The notes beneath the pieces were generated by a model. That model worked only from the letters and a program-made list of their open reading frames with translations. It ran no database searches and had not been told where the DNA came from. This document shows positions 35,741-49,062 of a DNA stretch of 64,000 bases, piece after piece (positions within the stretch are counted from its first letter, which is position 1; each line of letters starts with the position of its first letter). Made by a program: the position numbers and the translations under genes. The DNA lies in contig CM060988.1 in assembly GCA_030765065.1 (NCBI GenBank), positions 196,166,565-196,230,564 of the forward strand, given 5' to 3'. This DNA is from Deroplatys truncata. Taxonomy: Eukaryota > Arthropoda > Insecta > Mantodea > Mantidae.

Positions 35741-37329
35741 TTAATATAAAAAAATGCTGTCAATCATTGCCTCCAATTCTTCCACATCTAACAACCCTTC
35801 CTCTTCTGCGGAATCACTCACATTATTGCCGTCATCACTGCTGTCACTACTTTCTGCACCATTATCCTGGATGAGAATTATTTCTATTTGATTTTCTGCA
35901 ATTCCGTATTTTTCGGAATAATGATTCTTAATTTATTCAGCATGTCGCCATACATTTTCCCATTCTGGCCTTCCAATTTCAGCAAATTGCTGGCGTTATA
36001 ACTGCTCCACATATTTTAATTTAAAAGTGATATTTCTGCATGCCACCCATTTTTTGATATCAGCCCAGATTAATTCGATTGGGTTTAGTTCTGGGCGATA
36101 CGATGGCAGTCTAAGTACATTATGGCGATGTTGTATTACTATCTGGTCAAGTATGTATGACTTCTGAAGCTGTTTGTTGGCTTTAATTAAGTTATATAGC
36201 TTTGTTTTACTCATGCTTTCATCTAAAGCTTTATTATGTCTAAGTAACCAAGGTCTCATTTCTTCTTTCAAGGAAGTTGAGGTAGATGGTTTGTGAATTT
36301 GAGTGTTGACGCATTGTGAAGCATTGTCGATGACCAGAACAGACCCAGCAGGCATATTAGGTATCAACATGGCGTTGATTCACTTCATGTAATTTTCTGT
36401 ATTCATTTCTTGATGAAAATCTCCTGTTGTTTGTTGCGACTTGTAAAAGAAGGGCATTTGGAACGAAGCCGATCTTTCCAACAGCACGAACGATAATAAG
36501 TATTTGTCCTTTGGCAACAGGTGCCTGCCAACCTAATTCACTATTTTCACTCCAACTTTTAGATGCTGTATGACGGCTGTGTATGTATGACTCATCTTCA
36601 TACATTATAGTATTTTTCTGAAATTTGTAGCACCACCTTGAAAATTGATGCTGATATAAGTACATATAAAATTAGTCATTTGGTAAGGTAGAATCAGACT
36701 GAAAAATTAAATGCCATAGCCGGGATTTGAACCACAGATCTTAGGCTTTCCGTGCCGTTGCTTCAACTGACTAAGCTATCATGGCAACATTTACTTTTTA
36801 TTTTATTATTATTATTTTATTTTATTTATTTATTTTGCTTTTCTGTTAGAACTCTTCTATTTGATTTCGGTTTCTTCCACTTGAACCCTAAATCTTTAAT
36901 AATTTTTCTGAGATTTGTAGCACCACCTTAAAAGTTTCTGCTGTGTTTCAGCTCGATGAGCAATCTGCTTATTAATAGCACAGTTTTTTCTTCCACATAG
37001 GAATTGTGAATCGTGCGCCGAATGACGCATTCGAAATCGTCTATTTGTGTAATATGTCTAGGGACCCCAGGCGTGTCAAATGGCATTCTTTCATCCATAT
37101 GTTTTTTTTTCTTATCTTTGAGAACTCTGGAAACGGAACTCGGTGAAACACCAGTTGCTTTGACTACTCTTTCTTTCACTCTCTTAAGGCTTTTGTGGAA
37201 CTCGGACGAACATATATTTTCTTCCTTCATCTCTGCTTCTTGCTTCATGAAGTCGAGGACATTTGCAATTATTTCCCTACTTTGACTGTGTAACAACTTA
37301 GCACTCAACTTTGAAAACGTAGGAGCCAT
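35741..37329 (-). pseudogene. Tc1/mariner-superfamily DDE transposase pseudogene (copy 2)
   Basis: Counterpart of the pseudogene at 7,730-9,318, with the same frameshift, stops and SINE insertion. The translated pieces are identical to copy 1, so all damage predates the duplication. Confidence 0.85.
36651..36796 (-). mobile_element. tRNA-derived SINE (family 2) inside the transposase, copy 2
   Basis: Counterpart of the SINE at 8,640-8,785, essentially unchanged. Confidence 0.7.
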
Positions 37330-37783
37330 GGTTATAAATATAACAAATATAAAGTAAGTACTATTTAGATACTGGTCTCTTTAAAATTACAACCAGATGC
37401 AAACACTTTCTATGCAGACTGTATGTGTTATGCACTGTGAGTAAGCAAAGGTGTTATATCGCTTTCGTTGATTAAGCTGAACATAAACCATTCCTAGGCT
37501 CGGCAGCTGGGCTGGCAATCAAGGTCACGATTCCAGAAGTTTTGCGCGAGTAATAGTTAGGCACCAGGTCTCGAGGAGACATGTCAACCTAAAATAACCC
37601 CTAAGGTATTTCTATTCCTTAGGAATTACTTTTTAATACATTTTAAGTACCATGGCACAGAAGCAATTTAAGCCATTAAATTCATAATGAATATATTAAA
37701 AAAAGAAGTAAAAGCAATGCTAGTTTTTCCGATAATGAAATATAAATAGCATGGCAGTTTGCTATGCACATGTGCAGTATTAT

Positions 37784-38562
37784 GGCTGGTTCACAATCCC
37801 CCCAAGACTGGTAACCAAATTGGAAACGAGACTGCGAAATAATATACCACAAAATATTGGTTTACAAGAGCGGGAATGCATATTGAACCATATCAATCAC
37901 AATGTGAAAGTAAATTTTGCGCATTGGTATTTCATTTGTGTTTAACTGACCAATGATATTTTTTCGTCTACTACCCATTAGCCAACATAATGCAGGTTAG
38001 CCAACATCAAAATCTTATGCGGTAAATATTATCCAAATGCATAACCATTACATTACCGATCCCTCTAGTTGTGCCAAGCTTTCATTCTTTTATTTAATGG
38101 CATATGTGTTATGCTTCTTTTTTTAATTTCCACCAGTTTTTTCTGTTCTTTGTAGGTTTTGCCATTGTTTTTGAGGCACTAGCCAGGTTTTAGTTGCATA
38201 TGCACAAGCTAAAGATGACTCTTTCACCAGAGGAACCAATGCTCATTGGAATTGCAGGTCAGAATCTGAGGTTAGGAAGAACATTTGCTGGTAATTTCTT
38301 CCAGTTTCATGTTTCCAGCTTGCGGCTATAGAGAGCACTAGATACTGTTTTATGTCAGGCTGCCTAGAATAACCTCTAGAGTGAAGAGTCTAATATGCTA
38401 TGTCGGGAACAAGACAAGAAAGTTAAAAGTTGGGCAAGTCTTCTTTCACATTTCCAGGGTCTGTGAATGCTTCTCATCGATTATGAATGCCCATTTGAAT
38501 ACACGCATTTCAACTTTCTCGTTCTTGTTCTGGTTACTGTTCTCGTTGGTTGTGAACCAGGC
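37784..38562. mobile_element. MITE-like DNA element E2 (copy 2)
   Basis: Counterpart of E2 at 9,773-10,551, at a constant offset and almost identical. Confidence 0.65.
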
Positions 38563-38599
38563 TTTAGCAAAATGGAGTGCCTTAATAACCTATCACAGT

Positions 38600-40770
38600 G
38601 AATTTATTACATAAGAAACTAAATAAGGGGTGTTTGGTGGGTTACAGGCTGTGTAAGTATTCTCTTCACCTCTTGAAGTCACTCTTATATGCATTCTTGT
38701 TCCTTGAATCAGTCCTTAAATCAGTCTATTAATATTATGTGGATGTGTAAGCATTACTCAATATGCTTTTCAGAATAAATGTAAATTTTGTCTTCCTGGT
38801 TAAATTAATGGAATTTTTTATGAAACTAAAAAGCTTAATAATATCTCACTACAACACTAGTAACCATTAATTTCAAGTAATAAAATTCAAAGATTAAAGT
38901 TTACCAAGCTTTAAGTCAAAAGCTCTTATTGTTAAAGTAAATTATTACTCATCAGTAAAAGCACAATTAAACCCTGAGATTTGAGGACTTTCTTTCTGGA
39001 TTCCATATTGTTAAAGAAATTAAAGACTTTATTGACATAAGTCTTTCACACACCTTTAGTCTCTGCTTATAATAAGGCCAAATCACTTAGGCCTTCTCGA
39101 CTCAAAGGACTTATAGATAGGTTTTGGTCAGTTTTAATTTAAAAAATTATCTTTCAGCTTTGGCCACCGTAACAAACATTTAAGTACTACAACAAGCACT
39201 GCACACATCAGGATAGGCAAAAGTCCGAAAACTATGTTCAGTCAATATTAGCTTAGCAAGCTGTTTCACTTCAGTGATATTTTTATTGTTAGATCTGAAG
39301 GAACTTGTAAACAATAATATTTGTGGTATATACAAGGGTATTATGTTGTCAAAATCTTTCTGCAAACTTTTCAGCTTCTTTTTCCAGTTGATCATTGGTA
39401 AAAGAAGGGTTGAATTATCCTTGTGTTCTACTAACTTAATACCCTTGAACCAAATGTCAGGTTGTAGGCATTTAGTATCAATCTTGGAATGATATATTAT
39501 TACCTTAAAACTTGACTATGGGAGAGTGAGTTTTTTATCTTCACAAAGTTCATTTAATAATGAATGAGTCACTTATTTAAAAACTCAAGTCCTTTTGAAA
39601 AGATTCTGGCTGACTCTTCAACTAATGAATGGAAAGACCCTTAAAGGTCTTTTATCTGTAAATGAGCACTACCCAAAAGGTTATAGCTGACATATCTAGT
39701 GATTCTGCTTGTGGTGATTTGGAGACAATATTCATCTTACACTGAATGACCAAGAGTAAAACAAATCTGAAGGATTTGAGTGTTTTCTTCAGAGTAATAG
39801 CTTCATTTCTTTCCTTTACATTTTTGTTGCTCAGAATTATAAGCTTTCAGAACTTCAGTAAATCTTTATATGAGAGCATGCAAAGAATCGCATCTTCCTG
39901 CCCAGCGAATGGTTTAAGTGTTCTCAGATTAATAACTTATAAAGGTACTAACAGTTTTACTAAACCAGTCTGTATAATCCAGAATAACAATTTTGGGTTA
40001 TGGTTGTTTTAAGTACTTAAAAAATGAAAAGGAGCCATGTAGTGGCTTTTATTACATCTTGAAAGGGTAACTCTTACAATAAGCTATAAAATGTCTTAAC
40101 TTGAATGTTTTCAAAAGTGCCTCTTAGAACTGATACAAAATTTAGTGAAATGAAGTGGACTTTGCAGACTATTCACGGAATGTGCAGAAAAGTATATCAA
40201 AAAACTAATATTTGAATCCAAATTCTTAAAGCTGTTTACAATTTATCATGTAAAGGGTGGAGTTAACACATAATTTACAGAAAATTTGGAACCCACATTT
40301 TATTCTTTATGTAAATATAGTAACTCAGTAGTTCTTTAATAAGAACTGTGAACTAATTTTAAAAAATGAAAGATATTAAAAGTGTATTGATGTAAAGGGT
40401 TGTTGGGGTTGGGGGAATTTTCTCTAAAATCTCTGTGTGGCATTCTTAACAGTGTCTGACTTAAGCACAAAATTCTGTATTTATCCTGGTTTTCATTTTT
40501 GAGTAATGCTGTTCACACACAAAACATGCCTTTGTGCTGCAGATGTTCTGGGCACCTTAGAATGTTCATATCTGTTAAGGCTTAATAGAAAATTTTAGAG
40601 AAAATATCACCAATGTTCCCATTTACATGGTTGGAATCATTAATTGCAAATACGAATACATGGCAGTTGACACTGATGATACATGCAGTAAAATTTTAAT
40701 TGAGAAAGGAAATTTGGGAATGGAACATTTCGGGCCTAATTTTAGGCTTCCTGTCCAGAATTTTTAGTTA
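38600..40770. repeat. Old paralogous block A, right part (copy 2)
   Basis: Counterpart of 10,590-12,770. Non-coding spacer without the 14-bp duplication. Confidence 0.7.
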
Positions 40771-40771
40771 T

Positions 40772-40927
40772 GAAGCTTGAGGAAAACCTGAAAAAAGGAA
40801 TTTTAAAGTCCCCTCCACAGAACTGGAAAAAACCTCATTCAGGGAGGACATTCATGCAGGATTTGAACCCCAGAGATCCCTTTATAACTCCGTGCCACAA
40901 TGAGCTTGGTTATTCGAATCTATGCTT
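40772..40927 (-). mobile_element. tRNA-derived SINE (family 3), copy 2
   Basis: Counterpart of 12,775-12,930. Confidence 0.6.
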
Positions 40928-41211
40928 TTTCTTAATCATTGTGCTGACCTCTATTGAAAATTAATATAAACTTCATTTTTTAAAATGTGTGCTTTTGAGA
41001 GGAAAATCACTGTTTCAATCATACTTTGGAGCAGAAATCTTAGTTTTGTGAATGTTGATACTTAGAACATTTAAGGAGTAACAGTCTTCAGTTATTGATT
41101 CCACATTATTGTCAACTTAATTGCTCTTGTGTACATACAGTAGTGGTTCCTTGTGTGTTTTAAGTATAAGGTGAACCTTGATAACACTAATTGCCTTTTG
41201 TTTTTCTACAG

Positions 41212-42104
41212 TGTGTGAAATGGAAACCAAAACAAAAGTTAAAGAAGAAGTCGATCTTGTAGAAGAAGAGATAGCAATTGAGAAAGACTTTTCTTACTCA
41301 AAACCTGAAAGAATATTTGAAATTGATGCTACAACTAGTCAATATGACACTAAAATTGTTCACAAAATAAACATCAGAGAGGTTGATAATTTAGACACAG
41401 GCTTATCAAATGAAAGAGAACTCTGCTCCATGAATCATGAGAGAAATTATGGAAATGACGCTATAACAAGGAGAAATGATTTTGAAATGGATCATAAAAC
41501 AAATATCAAACAGGAAGATGATGTTTTACACACAGGCTTACTAAATGAGAGAGAACTTTGTTCCATGGATAATAAGAGAAATTATGAAAATGAAACTATA
41601 AGAAATGTGATTGATTTTGAAATGGACCACAAAATAGATATCAAAGGAGTTGATATTTTAGACATAGGCTTACCAAATGAGAGAGAGGTTTGCTTTGTAG
41701 ATCATGAGAGAAATTATGGAAATTATACTATAACAAGGAGAAGTAATTTTGAAATTAACAACAAAATAAATATCCAAGAACAAGTTGTCTCTTGCGACAC
41801 AGTCTCACCAAATCACAGAGTGTGCTTTTCCACAGATTTTGGAAATAGATTTAAGAATGATGCTGTCTCATGTAGTGGTTTTGAATTGGATAATATTAAA
41901 GAATCAAAAGAGGGGGCTTTTATTTCTGATACTGGTTTTCAGAAAGAGCAGAAGTGTTTTTCTTCAGAACTTGTCAAGAAGATAAAGGAAGAGTTTATCA
42001 CATATAATGAGTATGGTGAAGTGAGTGTTCAAAGAATGTCGACAGAAACAAAATGCCTATCAGAAGCATCGGTTTCAAGCACTTTACTGCAGTGTGAAAA
42101 CAAG
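41212..42104 (+). CDS. Zinc-finger gene copy 2, coding exon I (intact)
   Basis: ATG at 41,220 (METKTKVKEEVD) follows acceptor TTTTTCTACAG. The frame is open for 295 codons to the donor AAG|GTAAGT at 42,105, phase 0. About five degenerate repeats of some 43 residues make up most of it; the last reads GAFISDTGFQKEQKCFSSEL, which is lost in copy 1 by the frameshift. Compared with copy 1 it lacks one Glu codon (IKGVD versus IKEGVD). The plus-strand frame at 41,785-41,985 is a shadow in another frame. Confidence 0.8.
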
Positions 42105-42941
42105 GTAAGTTGTTAAGTATAAAATAACTATAAGTAAATTGTTCATTATATAAAGTGAGTAATTGTTAATTCCAGGCCTTAAAGATCAGTGTATGATGTA
42201 ACTCACTATTTGCATCATACCAGGTAATAAGTACTGCTGCTACAACCATCTGATATGATTTTTAATGCCCATTACATTATTGCTAGATTTATTTGCAAGA
42301 AAATTCTTAGTTTTGTTAAAAATTGGTTATCCTTTAGAAAAGAACAAATCCATTAGATTTAACTGTGAAATGCAATGCTAGAAAATGAATACTGACCTTT
42401 ACCTCCAAGATGATAATTAAAATATGGTATTCAGAAATGCACTTTCAGATACAGAGAAGGATACAGACAGAGAGTACGTCTAAGAAGAATTTGATGAAAC
42501 CCCACAATGAGCAATTATCCGCAATATTGAACATTTCAGACACAAAGCTAATCAAACTACTTAACTTCTCTTTCTTGTTTAATTTATTTCCTCATGGATA
42601 TACCATCTAAGATTTCAAATCAGCAATATAAACTTTCATCCTACACAATAGATGTAGAACATGAAGTACAAAACTATGTTAACTGGCTTATAGAAGATAG
42701 ATCATGATACATTTTATGTATATAATTCAGATTACACATGTCTAAGGAAATACAACATATGAACCTATATAGGTAGCATCATCATCATGTTATGAAAACT
42801 CTTCTACGGAATAATGCCATTTTATAATTGCATAGTTTAAGGGTGGGTAAGAATTTCTTCTAGGTGCATGACAACAATCTGAGAGAGTCTGGTAAGACAT
42901 TGAATTTTTGATACACTCATAGCCTGTTCCTTTTTGATATA

Positions 42942-44097
42942 GATGGTGTCTCATAAGTAATATGGTGTTTTAAGTGAACATTTTATGACTAGAAGTTAAA
43001 CTACTCTTCAAGGTAGAGACTGTCAGATTCTATGGTTTTTAGCCATCCTTCAGCAAGGTTTATTATCTTGTGAAGGTATCAGTCTCTGGATTTCCATGCA
43101 AAGATTTTGGTGAAAAAATGTTTACAAAATTTCTTCCATTGAAGATGAGGGCTGTAGGCTGGGTGTGGTAGAAGTCTGACTCTTTCCAATTCCTGAATTT
43201 TTGTTATGGTTGTTCTTGCAGTATGGGATGTTGCATTGTCCTGCTGCAAGAGAACTCTCTTTTGAGTAACAAAGGCTGGCTCTCTCTGTCTCAAAATTTA
43301 TTGAACTAGTTCCAGCTGTTGAGAATAAAGATCCGCATTGTCTGCACGCTCATTTGAAACAAACTCCCAGTAAATCACTCCTTCAAAATTCCATCAGACA
43401 CACAACATTACTTTGAGGCAGAACTGATTGTTTTTAATGATGGCTTTGGCAGCTTGATGGTGACAGAGCCAGTGTTTCAAGGCATCAGAGTTGCAGTACT
43501 CGACCCATTTTTCATCACATATGACAATTCTCCTGCTAAATCTGTCATCCATGTGATTACTGATTAGCTGACACAGACATCTGCTCTACGTTGAGCCTGT
43601 TGAGGTGTCAGTTCATGAGATCCACAGCTTCTGTTTGATTTACCAAGTTTCTTAATCTGCCAATGTATGATATCTTTTGATGAACCTAGTTCTTCTCGCA
43701 GCCTACAATTACTTTTTTTGTAGATTTTCTTCCAAAACTCTTCATCTGTTCTCAATATCTCATAATTTAAGTCTTCCAGAACATGGTAAATCTTTAATGC
43801 TTTCTTCTCAGTGTAGAAACGGAACCATCGTTATGCCACACGCTCACTAACGACACCTCTTCCTTCCACTTGACATATTTTTTGGGCCATGGCATCAGCT
43901 TTATAATCTTGTTTCCATTAATGCTTTACAAGGACTCTAGTCTGTAACTTCCATTTTATGACGACTGACACGTTCTTGCAATATACACAATATTAGCCAT
44001 GGCATCCTGTAAATTGCATTGGCAAACCAAAGGAAACCAGTTATATCTTATAAAACACCAAACTTAAAAACCAACGTTACTTATGAGACAACCTACA
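42942..44097 (-). mobile_element. mariner element relic in intron (copy 2)
   Basis: Counterpart of 14,947-16,107 with the same TIRs and TA flanks. The stretch at about 43,800-43,990 differs from copy 1 by several small indels and substitutions, far more than the neighbouring sequence. Confidence 0.88.
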
Positions 44098-44948
44098 TAA
44101 TAGCAAGTATGTTGGTTGTTGACCTGTGTAAATATCGTTTTGTGTCATATTTTGCTAAGCATGTAGCTTCCTGAGTTTAGTTTAGGCGATAAACTGGAAG
44201 TAGACAGGGAGAAGGAACATATTTATAGCTATTATTATGAAATAAATATAATCCAAAAGAGGCAGAAGTAATCTGTCACATGGTAGAGTCTATTCCTGGC
44301 TTTTGCGCTTTAACTTTCAAGTATACTATCCAAAATCATTTTGACAGTATGTAAGCTTGTACTGAAAGCTGGTTGAACTTATTAAGACATATCCATACAC
44401 TTACATTTTAAAACTAAGTGTTCTTCTACATCTTACATTAATTTATTATTTATATGTCACATTTGTTTTGATTTCACTATGTTTTTCTCTTTTTTATTTT
44501 ATTAAATTTGGTCAAGTTGAGCAAGTTAAATAAGTAATGTAATGTCTGATTTCTAGTTTATGTGGTTATCTATGAGCAACCCATCTTCATTAGATTTTCA
44601 GTATTTCTTCATTTATTTTCTCAGTTTATGTTTGATCCTTGGGGACACGTTTTGCACCTTGTTATATTAGCTCTATTAAAACCACATTTGTTTAACTCAA
44701 ACCATTTACACATCTTGTTATGTATGTCATTTAATTAACTGTTACACAGCTAAATTGTACTATAAATTCAGTTTTTAATATAATTTCTTAATATATTTGT
44801 AACAAATATTTTAAGAGCAATTTCAATATGTCTTAATATTTGATGTAAAGAAATAATTTGTTCTGCATTCTGGAAAACAATCGGAAAACACTGCATGATT
44901 ATCCAAATAATTTTTTAAACAAATAAAACAGGAGTTACTTTGTTACAG

Positions 44949-44989
44949 GATGAGAAGACAGAGAACTTGGAACCAGCAGATTCATCTAG
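44949..44989 (+). CDS. Zinc-finger gene copy 2, coding exon II (41 nt)
   Basis: Identical in sequence and phase to exon II at 16,970-17,010, with acceptor TTGTTACAG and donor GTAAGG. It joins exon I and exon III in frame. Confidence 0.72.
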
Positions 44990-45070
44990 GTAAGGCTTTA
45001 TAATATTATACCTTGACTTTGTAAATTTATTTCTTCTTCTAATACTGCTTACAACCTTTTCAAGTGAGAT

Positions 45071-45341
45071 CACCCCACGTGGTGTAGTGGTTACCATGCT
45101 AGCTTCTAGTTCCCAAGGTTGCGGGTTCAAACCCAGCGGAGGACAATGGATTTTTTTCAGGCTTAAAAATGCTTAGCATGGCTTCCTTCGGGGAAGTAAA
45201 GCTGGTGGTCCCGTGTCGTGGATTACAGCATGTAAAAGAACCTCAAGCAAACTTACCGGTCTTTTATGCTCAATATAGAATGGAACGCTAAGAACCATAG
45301 TAGTTAAAGAGTGTCTATAACTAAAACTCAATTCAATTCAG
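45071..45341 (+). mobile_element. tRNA-derived SINE (family 1), copy 2
   Basis: Counterpart of 17,092-17,362. Confidence 0.8.
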
Positions 45342-46537
45342 ATTAAAGCTAATTACAAAAGTGTGGCATTTTCTTATGGGACATCTGAGTTATTACCAAA
45401 AATGGCAGCTCGTGAAGCTCTTAGTTTTTATACAATATTTGGTAATTCTCCTGTAAAAGTATGAGATATGCCTGTAAATCTCGTCAAGAGTATAATATGT
45501 CAGTCTCACCATAAAACGTACAAGTGTCGAGTGTTCAAAAGGTTAATATCTTGGTAACAGTCAATCTGTTTTTCTTGAGGGAGCAGAGATAATTTCAAAA
45601 TTACAACTATTTCTGCTGCTGCAACTGCTTACAATCTGCAAAACCTGATTAGTAGTTATAATGTAATACTGAAAGCTGTTAAGTTATTCACTTTACATAA
45701 TATTTGTTTTAGCTATGTCTGATGTTGTGGACTTTGGGTGATAACCCATGCCTTAACCTCTCTTTGCAGGTAGGGGCAGCATTGAGAGAATAGTGCCAGT
45801 ATTATAATGCTACATCTGAAAATGTTAGTGACCCCACCTACATTGTATGTGCCACTACTAATCCGGCCACTCTGTCTACTCTCTTGTTAAAGGAAGCCAT
45901 GTATGTGCTTTAGACAAGCTACTGGCAGAAGTGCTAAAATCCTCATTTGCCCCAATCTATACCTGTAATTCCAGCTCAGTTTTAAATGAGTTCCTCCTTC
46001 ATAAGATTATTATTTCTCTTCATTTATCAGAGGTTTAATAACTGTGTCTACTATCTAGAATACACAAATTTGATAGCTCTTGTTTCTGCAACAAATTGGG
46101 ATTCAGCAAAAGAAATGCAAAGAAGAGTTTGGCACTGATGCTAGGAATGAATCATCACATAACCAATTACTCATTGTGAATATCAAGATTCAGTATTCTT
46201 ATCATATAATGGTAAGGAACTTAATTCCTGATAAGGGAACATGGCCATGGCCACCAATATTTTGTTATTTTATATTGTGTGTATTCTTGTATGAATGGGT
46301 TTTCAAGGTACAGTCACCTTAGATTAATTGTACATGATAATAGTATTTTCAGATTTAATTGTCTTCTTCTGGAACTGTATTTCTGAATCATTTTTAACAT
46401 TTTGAGAGGTATTCGTATACCTCATATAATCCCTGAAAGGTTTTATAGTGATTTTCTAAATTCTTTCCAATTCTTTACAATTTTGAAACTACAAAAATAT
46501 TTTCTTATATAAGAAGTAACTAAGAAAAGCGTTGGTA

Positions 46538-47242
46538 TGAGGTCATTCATTAAATTCCAGGACTATGTCTGCTGTGACCGAACAGATCACATGATTGACA
46601 TGCATATGCAGCAGCACTGACAAGTAATAAGCTTGAAGACGAGCTACACAAAGTTTCAAAGTCATTGTTACCAGTGTTACATAAGTTTGAACTGGTACTT
46701 GCTTACTCACCCTGATGAAGTCATAATGGACTCAAAACTGGGACAGAGAGAATACATCAAATTCTGTGTGAATATCGCAAAATTGCCAACCAAAACCCAT
46801 AGACCGTTGAAACAAGTTTACAGGAATAAAGCAATGAGTCGGATGAGATGTTTTAAGGGGTATTCACATTTCACAAATGTCAGAACGTTGCTTGAGGACA
46901 ACCAAAGGCATATCATGGGGTTTTTAATTTTTTTTTCCTCCACATTTGCGGGATTGTGTACTATGAATTTCTGTGGTTAAAACGGTTTTTCTTTCCCAAT
47001 TTGAAGTTTAAATTAAAAGGTCGTTTTGGCATGATGGATGAGATCCAATGCAAATTACAGAAGATGCTTAATGTCCTTAAACAATTACACTTCCAGGGTG
47101 CATTCCAAAAATGGCAGAGGTGCTGGTATCAGTGCATAACGGCACAAGGGGACTACTTTGAACGGGATGGCAGGCAAATTTAAATCAGGTAATTTTATTT
47201 CCATTTACGGGACCACTCTTGGAATTTAATGATTGCACCTCA
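46538..47242 (+). mobile_element. Internally deleted mariner element (copy 2)
   Basis: Counterpart of 18,559-19,263 at the same place in the intron and nearly identical. Confidence 0.88.
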
Positions 47243-49062
47243 TAAAATGTTTGTTGGCAATATGCTGAAATAGGACTAATAACACTAACAGTATAACAGC
47301 TTAGAACAATGACTGTACTCCATGGACAGGAATGCCACAGTTGTAAAATGTCTGTTGGCAAATGGGTAGACTAGAACTAATTGCGTTAAAATTTAACAAC
47401 AGAGCAGACTGTACTTCACAGTTATTAAATGTCCCAATTTACAGAACTAATATTATTAACAGTTTACAACAATAATTGTACAGTATGCACAGATACATCA
47501 CAGTTATAAAGCTTCTTTCGGCAAAATAAATTTGGAAATTCACATCAAGCAGCATGCTTAATTTGGCATCATTGTGCAGTTTTAACTTGTGCTATGTTTT
47601 ATGTTTAGCTATACCTTATTCTAGCAGGTCATAAAGCTTTGAACCATCATCGCAATAGCTTTAAAGATAAAGGCATATAACAATTGGCCCTTATTAAGAT
47701 GAGAATGTACGGCATTTTAATGCCATCTGCACGGCACAAAGACGATCCGATAGCATTGCACTAGGGTCTCTGTGACACATGACAGAGTGGGTGGTTACAG
47801 AGATGCAACCTAGAAGACTAACTGTCCATAATATATCGTTCTAAGAGTTATCCACTAACCAGATCCATCACTATATCATCAAGGAGTTAAAGCAACACAA
47901 AATAAATGTTGGAAAAAAATTAACAGTATCTCTGAGAGTTTGAAAATCCGTCTCCATTAGTTAAAAAGAAAGAATTGTTTTTCTTTTCCCTTAAGAATCC
48001 TTATCATTAATAAAGAGCACAAAGCTAATAAGACTTGTACCACAAAGGACTAACTGTTTTTCTGATAAAGTTAGTAGGATATTGATCCTCTTCTCACCTG
48101 CTTTTTTTTAGCATCATTACACAATAATAGTGTAGTGTGTTAACAATATGTACACACATTCTTTGTTTACACAGTGAAATGTACAGTATGTAACTCAATT
48201 GTTTGTTACAAAAATATGAAGGTATTCTTTTTAATTTTCTTTATATCCCTAAAATGTATGTGAACATCACTATGCACTAAATGTCAATCCTAAGCTGAAA
48301 GTACTGGCAGAAAGACCTTTTCAACCAGTGATTTATGTGTATCAACGTCTCAAGGATTGATCAGTGCGTTGCATTGGGCCTAGTTTACTGTTTATATCCT
48401 TTTATCCATTGTGCAGCTATGGCACCAGGTCTACTGTAGTGAAATTGCAAAGTAGTTCTGAGGAAAATCTATTTTGTCTTCCTTTATTATTCAAGCAAAA
48501 ATGTCGCTAGAAATCAATGTTTTTAGAGATAGTGCATCTTGATTCAAATAAACTCATTTAGTGAATGATTGTTTTGGTGATATCCATTTCAATCAGAAAC
48601 TGATTTTTCTCGATTTAAGTAATTTCAATGCATCAAATGGTTGTCTTGAATTCAGTATTTATAGCTATTATGGGGGAAATGCACATTAGGATCCTAGAAC
48701 TGTCCTAGATGGACTTCGAATTTAGTTATCATCTTAAGGATGTATACAAACTGTTGCCTTATAGTCACATGTCAAACATATGGTGAGCTACATGATGCTG
48801 ATAAAAAATCTGGCACAACTGAATCCACTGCCTCTGTCTGAGAAATTTAAACTTATCAGCATCAAATAATGGGAATTGATACAACTCTATGAATAAATAA
48901 ACAGTTAATTTATACAGCATTCAAAAGTATAACCTGGGATAAATTTTAAGAAAACTACTTTCCTTTTGTTAACAGCGCACCAATATCCTCTTAGACCTAT
49001 TAGTGTAGCCTGGCCAACTACATTTTTCAAGTTAGTGATGATATTTCTTATAATTGTTGCAG

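Larger units (their letters stand above)
42105..49062. other. Introns of the zinc-finger gene, copy 2
   Basis: Outside exon II, the two mariner relics and the SINE listed separately, these introns hold no recognised feature. They are near-identical to 14,110-21,083 except around 43,800-44,450. Confidence 0.5.
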
